Source of the DNA: a virus
IMG/VR virus record: IMGVR_UViG_3300027782_000349
Span: 1 to 24,645 of that record
Length of the DNA: 24,645 nucleotides
Direction: 5' to 3' (one strand)
Below the pieces are notes generated by a model. That model saw nothing but the letters and a program-made list of their open reading frames with translations, was not told the origin of the DNA and searched no databases. Positions 7,963-16,085 of this stretch are shown here, piece after piece (position 1 is the first letter of the stretch; the number at the start of each line of letters is the position of its first letter). The position numbers were made by a program, and so were the translations under genes.

Positions 7963-8597
7963 GCGCAACATTAAATACAAATAGCCGTGCGGATTGGGCG
8001 AGTATTAACCCAGTGCTTGCGCAGGGTGAAGCTGGCTATGAATTGGATTTGGGTAATTTAAAAATTGGGGACGGGCGCAAGGCTTGGAGCAGCTTGCCCT
8101 ATCATGGCTCGCCTGGGCACTGGGGATCGTTTTATGACACAACTTCCCAGACTGCCACTGCAAACACTCCAACGGCAATCAAGTTACGGTCAACTGATAC
8201 GTTAAGCCGTGGCATCCGAATTGAATCAGAATCGCGCATAACGTTTGAGCGGACTGGCGTTTACAGCATTATTTATTCAATTCAATTTAGTAACACAGGA
8301 TCTAGTATCTACGATTCAGATATATGGTTGCGAAAAAACGGCGGCGGCACTGCTGGCAATTTGACAAATACTAATACACGTTTTAGTGTAATTGCAAAAC
8401 ATGGAAGCATTGAAGGCAATATTGTCGGCACCGTAAATTACGTTTTGCGTGTTGAGGCCAACGATTACTTGGAATTGATCTGGGCAACTTCAAGCGCTGA
8501 AGCATATATTCATGCAGAAGGCGTTCAAACAAGTCCCTTTGCCCATCCAGGCATTCCAGGCATTATCTGCACAGCCACTCAAGTTGCTTCCGCATAA
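7959..8597 (+). CDS. C1q/TNF-like adhesin or head-fibre protein
   Basis: The 212-residue protein has two domains. Residues 8-50 are the short head-binding module found at the start of many phage fibre proteins (WASINPVLAQGEAGYELD, KIGDG, WSSLPYHG). Residues about 56-208 look like a C1q/TNF-type jelly roll: a SFYDTTSQTA opening, FERTGVYSIIYSIQFS in the middle, a repeated-strand pattern, and a GIPGIICTATQV end. Such folds form trimers that bind host surfaces. The gene sits between head-joining and tail-terminator genes, not in the tail-fibre cassette, and is visibly richer in A and T than its neighbours. It may decorate the head or neck, and it looks like a late addition. Host-surface binding is inference from the fold. 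Confidence 0.65.
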   Translation: MSATLNTNSRADWASINPVLAQGEAGYELDLGNLKIGDGRKAWSSLPYHGSPGHWGSFYDTTSQTATANTPTAIKLRSTDTLSRGIRIESESRITFERTGVYSIIYSIQFSNTGSSIYDSDIWLRKNGGGTAGNLTNTNTRFSVIAKHGSIEGNIVGTVNYVLRVEANDYLELIWATSSAEAYIHAEGVQTSPFAHPGIPGIICTATQVASA

Positions 8598-8599
8598 CC

Positions 8600-9025
8600 A
8601 TGGCTGATACCCGCCGCGAATTGATCCTGAGCCGCATCAAGACAAACCTTGACGCAGTTACGGGTGCAACCGTCTACCGCAGTCGCGTGGAGCCGCTGTC
8701 ACGTTCGGAGGTACCAGCCGTCATTGTTGAGCCGGTCAACGACAACCCGGTTGGCACCAGCTTTTACGACAAGCTTGACTGGACAATGCGGGTGCGGGTC
8801 ACCACGTTTGTCCGGGCCGCTACGCCAGACGACACGTCAGACACGTATTCGCAGCAAGTTCACGCATTGCTGATGGCGGATCAGACGCTGAACGGTTACG
8901 CCCTTGATCTGCTGCCCGACCGCACAGACTTTGCAATGTACGAGGCTGATATTCCTGTTGGTATGATTACCCAAGACTTCTTGGTGCGATACCGCACAAG
9001 TCGCACCAACCTAACTTCTGCCTAG
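8600..9025 (+). CDS. Tail terminator / minor tail protein (gpU-like)
   Basis: The 141-residue protein fits the tail terminator family in size, order and pattern: an N-terminal helix (RRELILSRIKTNLDAV), VYRSRVEPLSRSEVPAVIVEP, a DWTMRVRVTTFVRA strand and a helix with SQQVHALLMADQTLNG. In lambda, gpU caps the tail tube when it reaches the length set by the tape measure and forms the head-binding end. The gene lies directly upstream of the tail tube region, as U precedes V in lambda. No separate gpZ homologue is visible, so this protein may also do that work, or gpZ may be absent. Specific family membership is judged from pattern only. Confidence 0.7.
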   Translation: MADTRRELILSRIKTNLDAVTGATVYRSRVEPLSRSEVPAVIVEPVNDNPVGTSFYDKLDWTMRVRVTTFVRAATPDDTSDTYSQQVHALLMADQTLNGYALDLLPDRTDFAMYEADIPVGMITQDFLVRYRTSRTNLTSA

Positions 9026-9029
9026 CACC

Positions 9030-9182
9030 ATGGCTAAGATTGAAAAGGAAATCCCTATCCCTGGAGTGGGCGGCAGTTATCTGTACGACCCTAAGACTGG
9101 GAAGCTTACACTGACTACAACCACTCCTGCTTTACAGAACAATGGCTCTGACACGGAAGAAGTTTCTGCTCGCGAAGATTGA
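9030..9182 (+). CDS. Small 50-residue ORF overlapping the tail tube gene
   Basis: An ATG 4 bases after the previous stop opens a 50-codon frame: MAKIEKEIPIPGVGGSYLYD, then PKTGKLTLTT and an acidic tail. The first 34 codons lie upstream of the tail tube start and read like a real small protein (Gly-Tyr-Asp-Pro turn, beta hairpin). The last 13 codons overlap the tail tube gene in another frame. No clear ribosome site is seen, so it would depend on coupling to the terminator gene. Without it, 9026-9141 would be an unusually large gap for this operon. Function unknown; it may also serve to couple translation into the tail tube gene, which lacks a clear ribosome site of its own. Confidence 0.55.
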   Translation: MAKIEKEIPIPGVGGSYLYDPKTGKLTLTTTTPALQNNGSDTEEVSARED

Positions 9183-10083
9183 GGCTACCTACGGGACTGA
9201 TTCAATCCCTGTTGGCGGTAGCAATGCCATTCAAGTCACCAATCTTGAGGTGACTCCTATCGAGTCAGACAACGTTCAGGCGGCGTCATACCAAGGCTTC
9301 ATTGGTAACAGCACTCGCGGAACGTTGGTTGCCAACAAGCGGGTTTCGGTAACTTTTGAAGTTGAACTGGGTGGTTCTGGAACCGCTGGTACTGCACCTG
9401 CTTTTGGCCCGCTGCTTCAAGCTTCCGGCATGAGCGAAGTGGTTGTAAGCAGCACATCTGTTACCTATGCAGGCGTAAGCGCTAGTTTCTCCAGTGCTTC
9501 CTTGTACTGCTTCTACGACGGCACTCGCCATAAGATCACTGGTGCCCGTGGCACGGTGACCTTCAACATGACGGCTGGGCAGTTCCCGACCGCCAGCTTC
9601 CAGTTCATCGGGATCTACAACGCTCCTGACGGCACGGCTGCTTCTGGTACTTTTACGGTTGCCAACCAAGCTGCTGCACTGGAAGTCAACGACACCAACG
9701 TCACCACCTGCACATTCCACGGCGTTACAAGCACTCGCCTTGAAAGCATTGACCTTGCGCTGAACAACACACTTCTTTACAAGGAAACCGGTTCCAGCCA
9801 AGAAGTGCTGATTACTGACCGTGCCGCTGGTGGCACCGCAGTGATCGAGGCACCTGCCGTGGGCACCACCGATTTCTTTGCCAAAACCGTTGCATCTGCG
9901 ACCGCAGCAAGCACCATCGTGCTGGGCGCTACCGGTGGCAACATTGTCACGCTGAACGCACCGCAGACTGACATCACTGGTTGCAGCTACGGCGACACCA
10001 ACGGTGTTATCTCGCTGTCCATGCCCTACTTGGCACTTCCTACCACAGCAGGCAATAATGAGGTGAGCCTAGTTTTCACCTGA
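9142..10083 (+). CDS. Major tail tube protein
   Basis: The 313-residue protein polymerises into the tube through which DNA passes. It opens with MALTRKKFLLAKIEATYGTD, a common opening of phage tail tube proteins, and continues with strand-rich segments (VTFEVELGGSG, GARGTVTFNMTAGQFPTASF) typical of the tube fold. It is followed by the G/GT chaperones and the tape measure, the normal order. Thr, Ser, Ala and Gly are abundant and there is no membrane segment. It is longer than lambda gpV (246 residues); residues about 165-313 may hold an outer domain. The ATG at 9142 lies inside the preceding small ORF and no strong Shine-Dalgarno is visible, which is odd for an abundant protein. Confidence 0.85.
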   Translation: MALTRKKFLLAKIEATYGTDSIPVGGSNAIQVTNLEVTPIESDNVQAASYQGFIGNSTRGTLVANKRVSVTFEVELGGSGTAGTAPAFGPLLQASGMSEVVVSSTSVTYAGVSASFSSASLYCFYDGTRHKITGARGTVTFNMTAGQFPTASFQFIGIYNAPDGTAASGTFTVANQAAALEVNDTNVTTCTFHGVTSTRLESIDLALNNTLLYKETGSSQEVLITDRAAGGTAVIEAPAVGTTDFFAKTVASATAASTIVLGATGGNIVTLNAPQTDITGCSYGDTNGVISLSMPYLALPTTAGNNEVSLVFT

Positions 10084-10089
10084 TTCTGC

Positions 10090-10416
10090 ATGGCATTCGT
10101 TCTCAAAAAGGTTGCATCTTACAAATGGCCCGTCACGGTGGAAACACCCATCGATGGCGGCAAGTTTGAAAAAACTACGTTTGATGCAACCTTTCGCAAG
10201 ATGAGTCGATCGGCGTTTAACAATCTGGTTGAGGAAGGCGACGATGCCTTGCTTGATCAGATTCTTGAAGGCTGGGATGGCATTAAGGACGAAGACGGAA
10301 AGGATGTGCCTTTCACACAAAAAACCAAGCAAGAACTTTGCGATGATCCGTATGTGGTCAGGGCGCTGATCAACGCATACAGCGCAAGCGTGCTTGGAGC
10401 GCCTGCAAAAAACTAG
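10090..10416 (+). CDS. Tail assembly chaperone G (short product)
   Basis: The 108-residue protein corresponds to lambda gpG, a chaperone that coats the tape measure while tail tube subunits assemble round it and that is absent from the finished tail. It has a beta-rich N-terminal half (VLKKVASYKWPVTVETP, FDATFRKM) and a helical, acidic second half (DDALLDQILEGWDGI). It begins 6 bases after the tail tube stop. The last codons GCA AAA AAC before TAG contain the slippery heptamer that makes the longer GT product. In lambda, the ratio of G to GT matters for tail assembly, and the same is likely here. Confidence 0.85.
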   Translation: MAFVLKKVASYKWPVTVETPIDGGKFEKTTFDATFRKMSRSAFNNLVEEGDDALLDQILEGWDGIKDEDGKDVPFTQKTKQELCDDPYVVRALINAYSASVLGAPAKN

Positions 10417-10757
10417 AAGCCGCAGCTCAGTATTGGGCACAGGGCGGCGTTGCAGACGAACGTGAGGTTGACCTCAAAGCACTGGGTGCATCTGAGGAGC
10501 AAATTGCTGCGGCACGCCTAGAGGCGGCTGAGCAACACTGTGAGGTTTGGGAGGAAAACTGGGAAATTGTCGCCATGTTCTTGCGCATGGGAACCCAGTG
10601 GAACGTCAGCATGGCTGGCCTTACTGGCTTAAACTACCCATCACTAGACTGGCTTTGTAGACTGTATGAAGTGAAGGAGCCGCTTGAGATGTTTGAAGGC
10701 ATCCAGGTCATGGAATCAGCGGCCCTGCTCTGCCTTAATAGCAAGCGTGCAAAGTAA
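10090..10757 (+). CDS. Tail assembly chaperone GT (-1 frameshift product)
   Basis: A -1 shift at A AAA AAC joins the G frame to an open frame that has no start codon of its own near its beginning. After the slip, translation continues from CTA at 10413 with LEAAAQYWAQGG and runs 114 codons to TAA at 10755-10757, giving a product of about 222 residues. The T part contains VWEENWEIVAMFLRMGTQW and SMAGLTGLNY, which closely matches the DUF1799-type pattern found in phage proteins before tape measure genes. In lambda, the T domain of gpGT recruits tail tube protein to the G-coated tape measure. The TAA overlaps the tape measure ATG (TAATG). An ATG at 10575 exists inside the T frame but would cut off half the domain. 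Confidence 0.88.
10407..10413 (+). promoter_or_regulatory. Programmed -1 ribosomal frameshift site (A AAA AAC)
   Basis: The heptamer A AAA AAC is in the correct phase (zero-frame codons GCA AAA AAC) and sits directly before the TAG of G at 10414-10416. A Shine-Dalgarno-like GGAG at 10396-10399 lies 7 bases upstream, and a possible G+C-only 5-bp stem (GCCGC at 10419-10423 with GCGGC at 10444-10448) starts 5 bases downstream. Both elements are of the kind that raise frameshifting in bacterial genes; the stem is weak. Confidence 0.88.
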
Positions 10758-13471
10758 TGGCAGCAACCGAGCAAAAATTTAATATCAAGGTTGCTACGCA
10801 GGGGACAGAAACTCTGACAACCTTGAAGGCCAAGCTGGCCAACCTAGGCAAAGAAGTCAACGCGACCAAAACTGGTTTTCAAGGCGCAGCAGCAGAAATT
10901 AAAAAAGTTCAGTCAAGCAGTGATCAATCTGTAAATTCTTTGCGTAATTTTGCGTCTTCTTGGCGTGAACTGGCCAATAGCGTCAGTGTTACAAGCAAAG
11001 AATTTCGTGACTACACACGAGAGGCCGAAAAGGCTGAGCGTGCTGCGGCAAAATTTTCTACTACGCAAGGCAAAGGTGGCCGACTTAGTGGCGCCGCAAA
11101 GATTGCGGGTACAGTAGCTGCTGGCGGTGTGTTTGGTGGCCCTGAAGGCGCCATTGGCGCCCTTGGGGGTGGAATCATTGGCGGAGTACCAGGCGCAGCT
11201 GTTGGCGCGGCATTTGGCGCTCAGCTTGGTCAATTGCGCCAGCAAGCCGCAGCGCTAAGCACATTTGTTGCAGAAATTAATAAATCTAGAATTGCCTTGG
11301 CTGGAGTCAGCAAGGACCAACAAGATTATGGCAAATCAATTAAAGACGTAACTGCGCTGTCTAGGGATTACTTGTTGCCGATTGGCCAAGCAACCAGTCA
11401 ATACACAAAACTTAAAGCTTCTGTTGTTGGCGCTGGTCTTGGAACAAAAGAAACAACAGCAGTCTTTCGTGGTATTGCTGCCGCAGTGGTTGCAACTGGT
11501 GGATCAACCGAAGATTTAAATTCAGCACTAAGAGCAACATCTCAAGTATTTAGCAAGGGCAAGGTTTCTGCCGAAGAATTGCGACAGCAGATCGGGGAAC
11601 GCCTTCCTGGTGCTTTTACAATTTTTGCTCAATCTCTTGGCAAAACTCCTCAAGAATTAGACAAAGCACTAGAAGATGGCAAGGTTACGCTGGCAGATTT
11701 TTATACGTTTACGCAAGAATTATTAAAGCGATATGGGTCCACCGCTGAAATCCTTGCCAAGGCTCCAGAGAACGCTGGCGCTCGATTAAAAGTAGCCTTG
11801 TCAGTAGCCGGTATTCAATATGCGGGTTTTTTCCAAGTGGTTGGGGCAGGGTTTCAAAATCAAGCAACACAACTTGTTGAATGGGCGTTAAACAATGAAG
11901 TAGCAATCAAACGCGTTGTAACCGTATTTGCAATTGGTTTCAATGAACTCAGCAAGGTTGTCACAACGTTTGCTAAATTCTTAGTTGGAGTATTTAATGC
12001 AGCCTTTACTTTATTGCTTGGAAACTTAAACACAGTCATGCAGCGAGTTGAGAATGCAATCAACCGTATGAAAGCGGCGCAAAAATTAACTCCTGGAAAA
12101 ATTCAACAATTTCAACAGGAAGCGCAAGCCGCAACAAATAAAAAATTTGGTGGCCCTGGCGGGCTGTTTACTTTTGCGCGAGCAGGAGAAGCAGAACCGT
12201 ATTACAATAAATATTTTGATAATTTGGTTGACACGGCTACCAAGTCTACTGGAGCTGAAAAATATACCAATAAAATTCAAAACATTTTATTCCCTGATTT
12301 TAACCCATCTTCGTTTGGGGCGGGCGTTGGGGCTGTTGTTCCGACTGGTGGCGATGGAGAAACTAAGGGAAGCAAGGCAGCCGCAAATGCTGCCAAGCGT
12401 TTGGCCGAGCGAACCAAGAAACAACTTGACGCAGCATTCAAATTAAATGTATTGGCTAATGAAAAATTAGACGTTCAAATGTCCATGACTGACGAAGAAA
12501 AACTTCAAGCCGAACTTGAAAAAGTAGCGGTTGAACGACGTCTTAAATTTACCGAATTGCAGAAAAAAGCACTTTCACAAACAGAGCGAGAACTTCTTGC
12601 AAGCGCTCAACTTAGCACAATTCTTACAGATAACGACAAAGCAGAAAAAGCCAAACAAGAATTGCTTACTAAGCAAACCGCAGAACTGTATCTGCAAATT
12701 GGTTTGGCCGATGTCCTTGGCAAGAAGTTTCAAGCTGCTCTTGGCGGGGCGTTTGGCGGCGATAGCACTGCTGGCCGGTTCAGAACTGATTTGAATCTCA
12801 TGCCCGGCCTGACTGGCGGTGAGATGGGAGCGTACTACGATGATCTGCAAACAAAATTTAAAGATCTTATTAGCACGTCCAACCAAGTCAAAGAAGCTGC
12901 TAATTCAATTGGCACTGCTTTTGGCGAAACTTTTAAAGGATTGATCACTGGTTCCATGGGAGCGCGTGAAGCTTTTGCCGGATTCTTCCAAAGCATTGCC
13001 AACCATTTTGCAGACATGGCATCTCGCATGATTGCAGATTACATTCGAATGCAAATTATTGGTCTTGCTCAACAATTCTTGCCATCCATTGGCGGCATTT
13101 TTGGTGCTGGTGGACCAACAAATTATTCAGGTGCTTTTGGTGGAGGCGGCCTTGGATCAAGTCAATTCATGCCTGGTGTCCCGTCTTTGGTTGGCAGCAG
13201 GGCCGTAGGCGGCCCCGTTGCAGGCAGTGGAGCGTATTTGGTTGGCGAGCGCGGTCCTGAAGTGTTTATGCCTGGTCGTAGTGGCACAATCGTTCCAGGT
13301 GGAGGCATGGGTGGCGCCAACGTGACGGTCAACGTGGATGCAGGTGGCACTAGCGTCCAAGGCGACCAAGCACAAGCCAAGCAATTGGGTGTTGCCGTTT
13401 CGGCTGCTGTTCAGGCAGAATTGGTCAAACAGCAACGCCCTGGTGGTTTGCTCTCTGGCACGCGACGCTAA
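10757..13471 (+). CDS. Tail tape measure protein
   Basis: This protein sets tail length and is thought to be ejected with the DNA, helping it cross the cell envelope. Of 904 residues, 1-105 are helical and charged. Residues 110-158 are a glycine-zipper-like hydrophobic stretch (GAIGALGGGIIGG) that could insert in membrane. Residues about 180-335 form the conserved tape measure N-terminal domain (LRATSQVFSKGKVSAEELRQ, IGERLPGAF). Coiled-coil-prone segments follow at about 555-640. The C-terminal part has the lambda-family segment GSMGAREAFAGFFQSIANHF, and near the end GERGPEVFMPG. At the usual rise of about 0.15 nm per residue, a tail of roughly 130 nm is expected. The gene is visibly richer in A and T than those around it. 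Its ATG overlaps the GT stop. Confidence 0.93.
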   Translation: MAATEQKFNIKVATQGTETLTTLKAKLANLGKEVNATKTGFQGAAAEIKKVQSSSDQSVNSLRNFASSWRELANSVSVTSKEFRDYTREAEKAERAAAKFSTTQGKGGRLSGAAKIAGTVAAGGVFGGPEGAIGALGGGIIGGVPGAAVGAAFGAQLGQLRQQAAALSTFVAEINKSRIALAGVSKDQQDYGKSIKDVTALSRDYLLPIGQATSQYTKLKASVVGAGLGTKETTAVFRGIAAAVVATGGSTEDLNSALRATSQVFSKGKVSAEELRQQIGERLPGAFTIFAQSLGKTPQELDKALEDGKVTLADFYTFTQELLKRYGSTAEILAKAPENAGARLKVALSVAGIQYAGFFQVVGAGFQNQATQLVEWALNNEVAIKRVVTVFAIGFNELSKVVTTFAKFLVGVFNAAFTLLLGNLNTVMQRVENAINRMKAAQKLTPGKIQQFQQEAQAATNKKFGGPGGLFTFARAGEAEPYYNKYFDNLVDTATKSTGAEKYTNKIQNILFPDFNPSSFGAGVGAVVPTGGDGETKGSKAAANAAKRLAERTKKQLDAAFKLNVLANEKLDVQMSMTDEEKLQAELEKVAVERRLKFTELQKKALSQTERELLASAQLSTILTDNDKAEKAKQELLTKQTAELYLQIGLADVLGKKFQAALGGAFGGDSTAGRFRTDLNLMPGLTGGEMGAYYDDLQTKFKDLISTSNQVKEAANSIGTAFGETFKGLITGSMGAREAFAGFFQSIANHFADMASRMIADYIRMQIIGLAQQFLPSIGGIFGAGGPTNYSGAFGGGGLGSSQFMPGVPSLVGSRAVGGPVAGSGAYLVGERGPEVFMPGRSGTIVPGGGMGGANVTVNVDAGGTSVQGDQAQAKQLGVAVSAAVQAELVKQQRPGGLLSGTRR

Positions 13472-13839
13472 TGGCTGCTTTTGATGATGCAACGGTAGGA
13501 GTGGCTACAGGCCAAACCACACCAGACTTTGGGGCCAAACGCCGCAGCGAACCCAAGGTTACAAAAGTTCAATATGGTGATGGATATGAAATGAGAGCAA
13601 TTTTTGGTTTAAATCAAAGTCCCAAGATGTGGGATCTTACGTGGAGCGCCAAAAGCAATTCAGTTGCTGATGCTATTGAGGCATTTTTTGAAGCACGTGG
13701 CGGACAGGAATCTTTTACTTGGACGCCAATTGACGAGGCAACAGCTTATAAATTTGTTGTTGAAAGCTGGGATCGCGATTTTCAATACGCTGATATTTGC
13801 ACAATTACGGCTACCTTCCGCCAAGTATTTGAACCCTGA
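13471..13839 (+). CDS. Minor tail protein M (gpM-like)
   Basis: The 122-residue protein matches the phage minor tail family of lambda gpM: KVQYGDGYEMRAIFGLNQSP near the start of the domain, then WDLTWSAKS, an AIEAFFEARGGQESFTWTP stretch, and a final TITATFRQVFE strand. In lambda, gpM joins the tail-tip complex around the distal end of the tube before the tube polymerises. The gene overlaps the tape measure stop by 1 base (TAATG) and the gpL-like gene by 1 base (TGATG). Confidence 0.88.
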   Translation: MAAFDDATVGVATGQTTPDFGAKRRSEPKVTKVQYGDGYEMRAIFGLNQSPKMWDLTWSAKSNSVADAIEAFFEARGGQESFTWTPIDEATAYKFVVESWDRDFQYADICTITATFRQVFEP

Positions 13840-14732
13840 TGGCATACGCAAGCTGGACTGCCACTACCAGTTACGCCGTCGGTGCCATTGTCCGCGCCAC
13901 GACGGTGCAGGATTTTGGCTTGGTGTTCAAATGCACCACAGCGGGCACTTCTGGTGCATCTGCACCGGCATGGCCAACGCTGATTGATGGCACTACGGTT
14001 GATGGCACGGTTACCTGGACGGGGATCAGTGCGGTCTACGAAGACCTCAGCGTGCTGGAACCGAACGCCATCATCGAGCTGTTCCAGCTGCACCTTGACG
14101 CCACGCTGCATGGCACTGGCGACATCTTTTACTTCCACAACGGCGTGAATGCTGCCGTGACCGGCAACGTGGTTTGGAACGGCCAGTCTTATGTGCGCCT
14201 GCCGCTTGAGGCCACTGGCTTTGACTACAGCAGCAGCGGCAGCCTGCCACGCCCAAAACTGGCCGTCAGCAATATCGGCAGCAGCATTACGGCATTGCTG
14301 CTTCAGGTCAACCTGATCACCACAGGCAACGACCTCGGCGGCGCAAAGGTTGTTCGCATCCGCACGCTTAAAAAGTATCTGGATGGTGCAGCCGGTGCCG
14401 ATCCCCACGCCAAATTCCCTGACGAGATCTGGTATGTAGACCGTAAGTCAAACGAAAACCGCGCTGTTGTCGAGTTCGAGCTGGCCAGCAAATTTGATCT
14501 TGTGGGCGTGATGCTTCCACGGCGTCAGGTCATTGCCAATGTTTGCCAGTGGATCTATCGCGGTGGCGAGTGTGGTTACACCGGCAGCAACTATTGGAAC
14601 GCTCAAGATCAAGTTGTCGGCACTTTGGCTTTGGATGCGTGCGGCAAACGGATTTCATCCTGCAAGTTACGGTTTGGCGCCACGGCTGAATTACCATTTG
14701 GCAGTTTCCCTGGCGCGGGTCTATCCAAGTGA
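13839..14732 (+). CDS. Minor tail protein L with extra N-terminal domain
   Basis: Residues about 66-297 match lambda gpL, a tail-tip protein. Four cysteines near the C-terminus, C236 (NVCQW), C245 (GECGYTG), C268 (DACGK) and C275 (SSCKL), are spaced by 9, 23 and 7 residues, and lambda gpL is known to bind an iron-sulfur cluster through four conserved Cys in this region. Residues 1-64 are additional: WTATTSYAVGAIVRAT, CTTAGTSGASAPAWP and DGTVTWTGI, a small aromatic-rich module of the kind found in carbohydrate-binding and fibre proteins. A sugar-binding role is inference. The protein is longer than lambda gpL (232 residues) by about this domain. The stop overlaps the next ATG (the start at 14729 lies within ...AAGTGATAA). 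Confidence 0.85.
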   Translation: MAYASWTATTSYAVGAIVRATTVQDFGLVFKCTTAGTSGASAPAWPTLIDGTTVDGTVTWTGISAVYEDLSVLEPNAIIELFQLHLDATLHGTGDIFYFHNGVNAAVTGNVVWNGQSYVRLPLEATGFDYSSSGSLPRPKLAVSNIGSSITALLLQVNLITTGNDLGGAKVVRIRTLKKYLDGAAGADPHAKFPDEIWYVDRKSNENRAVVEFELASKFDLVGVMLPRRQVIANVCQWIYRGGECGYTGSNYWNAQDQVVGTLALDACGKRISSCKLRFGATAELPFGSFPGAGLSK

Positions 14733-15442
14733 TAATCAGCAAAGCACTACAAACAACAATCCTGGAGCACGCGCAAGCTGAGGATCCACGCGAGTGCTGC
14801 GGCTTGGTTGCTGTGGTCAAGGGGCGCAAGCGGTATTTTCCCTGCACCAACCTGGCCGATACACCCGACGAGCATTTTGTGCTCAGTGGCGAGGATTACG
14901 CAGCAGTTGAGGATCAAGGCGAAATCGTGGCCATCGTCCACAGCCACCCAGCAACCAATCCCAATCCAAGTCAGGCGGACCGCGTGGCCTGCGCAAAATC
15001 CGGCTTGCCGTGGTTCATCATCAATCCGAAGACTGGTGGCTCCAGCCTGACGCTGCCCGAGGCATACGAGTTGCCGTACGTGGGCCGGGAGTTTGTGTTT
15101 GGCGTAGTGGATTGCTACACGATGTGCCGGGACTGGTACGGCAAAGAATTTGGCCTCCAGCTCAGCGACTACAACCGCCGCGACAAGTTTTGGGAACGTG
15201 GCGAAGACCTGTACCTAGACAACTTCCATCGTGAAGGCTTCCACAAGGTGCCGTTTGAGGAGCTGCAATACGGCGATGCCTTACTGATGCAGCTTGGCTC
15301 CAGCTTGCCTAACCACGCAGCCATCTACATTGGCGACCAGCAGATCCTGCACCACGTTCAAGACCGACTTAGCAGTAGGGACGTGCTGGGCGGCTACTAT
15401 ATCAAGAGCACTGCCATGGTCCTACGGCATGAAAGTCGTTAA
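14729..15442 (+). CDS. Tail-tip peptidase K (JAMM + NlpC/P60)
   Basis: The 237-residue protein has the two-domain plan of lambda gpK. The first half is a JAB1/MPN-like metalloprotease with E22 (PRECCGL), HSHP (H71, H73), S81 and D84 forming the JAMM motif, so the metal site looks complete. The second half is an NlpC/P60 domain with catalytic Cys C129 (GVVDCYTMCRDWY), H196 in NHAAIYIGD and H208/H209 in ILHH. Such proteins are thought to process tail-tip proteins and cut peptidoglycan during assembly or entry. The start is not ATG: the frame begins GTGATAATC at 14729, so the first codon is GTG, overlapping the gpL stop. The end overlaps gpI by 14 bases. Confidence 0.9.
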   Translation: MIISKALQTTILEHAQAEDPRECCGLVAVVKGRKRYFPCTNLADTPDEHFVLSGEDYAAVEDQGEIVAIVHSHPATNPNPSQADRVACAKSGLPWFIINPKTGGSSLTLPEAYELPYVGREFVFGVVDCYTMCRDWYGKEFGLQLSDYNRRDKFWERGEDLYLDNFHREGFHKVPFEELQYGDALLMQLGSSLPNHAAIYIGDQQILHHVQDRLSSRDVLGGYYIKSTAMVLRHESR

Positions 15443-16085
15443 GGTCTACGGCGCCCTACGCAAGTATTTGGGGCAATGCCGTTTCCAGTTTGAAGCCGAC
15501 ACACCAGCGCAGGCGATCAAGGCATTGTGCGTCAACTTTCCTGGCCTGGACAAGTGGCTGCTGGATAGTGAGCAGGATGGTGTTGCATACCGCGTCAGCA
15601 TCGGCAAGGAAAAAGTTACCGAAGATGATCTATCGCCATTGGTAATGCCTTGGAGTGAACGCCAAGTTTTCAGCATTACGCCTGTAATTGCTGGCGCTGG
15701 CGGCATTGGTGCAAAAATTGGTATTGGCATTGGTTTAATTGCAATTTCTTTTTTGCTTCCAGGCGCCGGTATTTTTGGTACTACCAGTATTTTTGGAGCA
15801 AGTGCTGCTACTGCTGGAGCTGCTGGTTTTGCAACTGCATTGGGTACTGCATTTAGTGCAATTGGTGCATCATTGATTTTGGGTGGCGTAGCACAACTTA
15901 TTTCACCACAGCAAACTTATTCAAGTACAGAACGTGGTAAAGATGCAGCACGATTTGAATCGTTTACTTTTTCAGGCGTTACCAACACTGTGCAGCAAGG
16001 TATGCCAGTTCCGATTGTTTATGGCCGTGCCTACATTGGTTCGGCTGTGATCAGCAGTGGTCTTGACGTGGATCAACTGATATGA
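15429..16085 (+). CDS. Tail assembly protein I (gpI-like)
   Basis: The frame is open from further upstream, but ATG at 15429 gives the expected N-terminus MKVVKVYGALRKYLG, a ubiquitin-like opening typical of gpI, and a 218-residue product of the family's length. Residues 1-80 are the gpI beta-grasp domain (ITPVIAGAGG at its end). Residues 80-155 are a long Gly-, Ala- and Ile-rich hydrophobic stretch (IGIGIGLIAISFLLPGAG). The C-terminal GMPVPIVYGRAYIGSAV motif is typical of the family. Lambda gpI is needed to assemble the tip with J but is not found in the mature virion. It overlaps the K gene by 14 bases and the J gene by 4 bases (ATGA). Confidence 0.87.
   Translation: MKVVKVYGALRKYLGQCRFQFEADTPAQAIKALCVNFPGLDKWLLDSEQDGVAYRVSIGKEKVTEDDLSPLVMPWSERQVFSITPVIAGAGGIGAKIGIGIGLIAISFLLPGAGIFGTTSIFGASAATAGAAGFATALGTAFSAIGASLILGGVAQLISPQQTYSSTERGKDAARFESFTFSGVTNTVQQGMPVPIVYGRAYIGSAVISSGLDVDQLI

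Noticed and set aside
13782-14408. Long open frame on the - strand (208 codons) across the L gene
   Set aside because: It is a shadow of a well-supported gpL-like gene and its protein shows no recognisable pattern.
15294-15428. Upstream extension of the gpI-like frame
   Set aside because: It overlaps the NlpC/P60 coding region and adds 45 residues absent from the family; ATG at 15429 gives the usual N-terminus.
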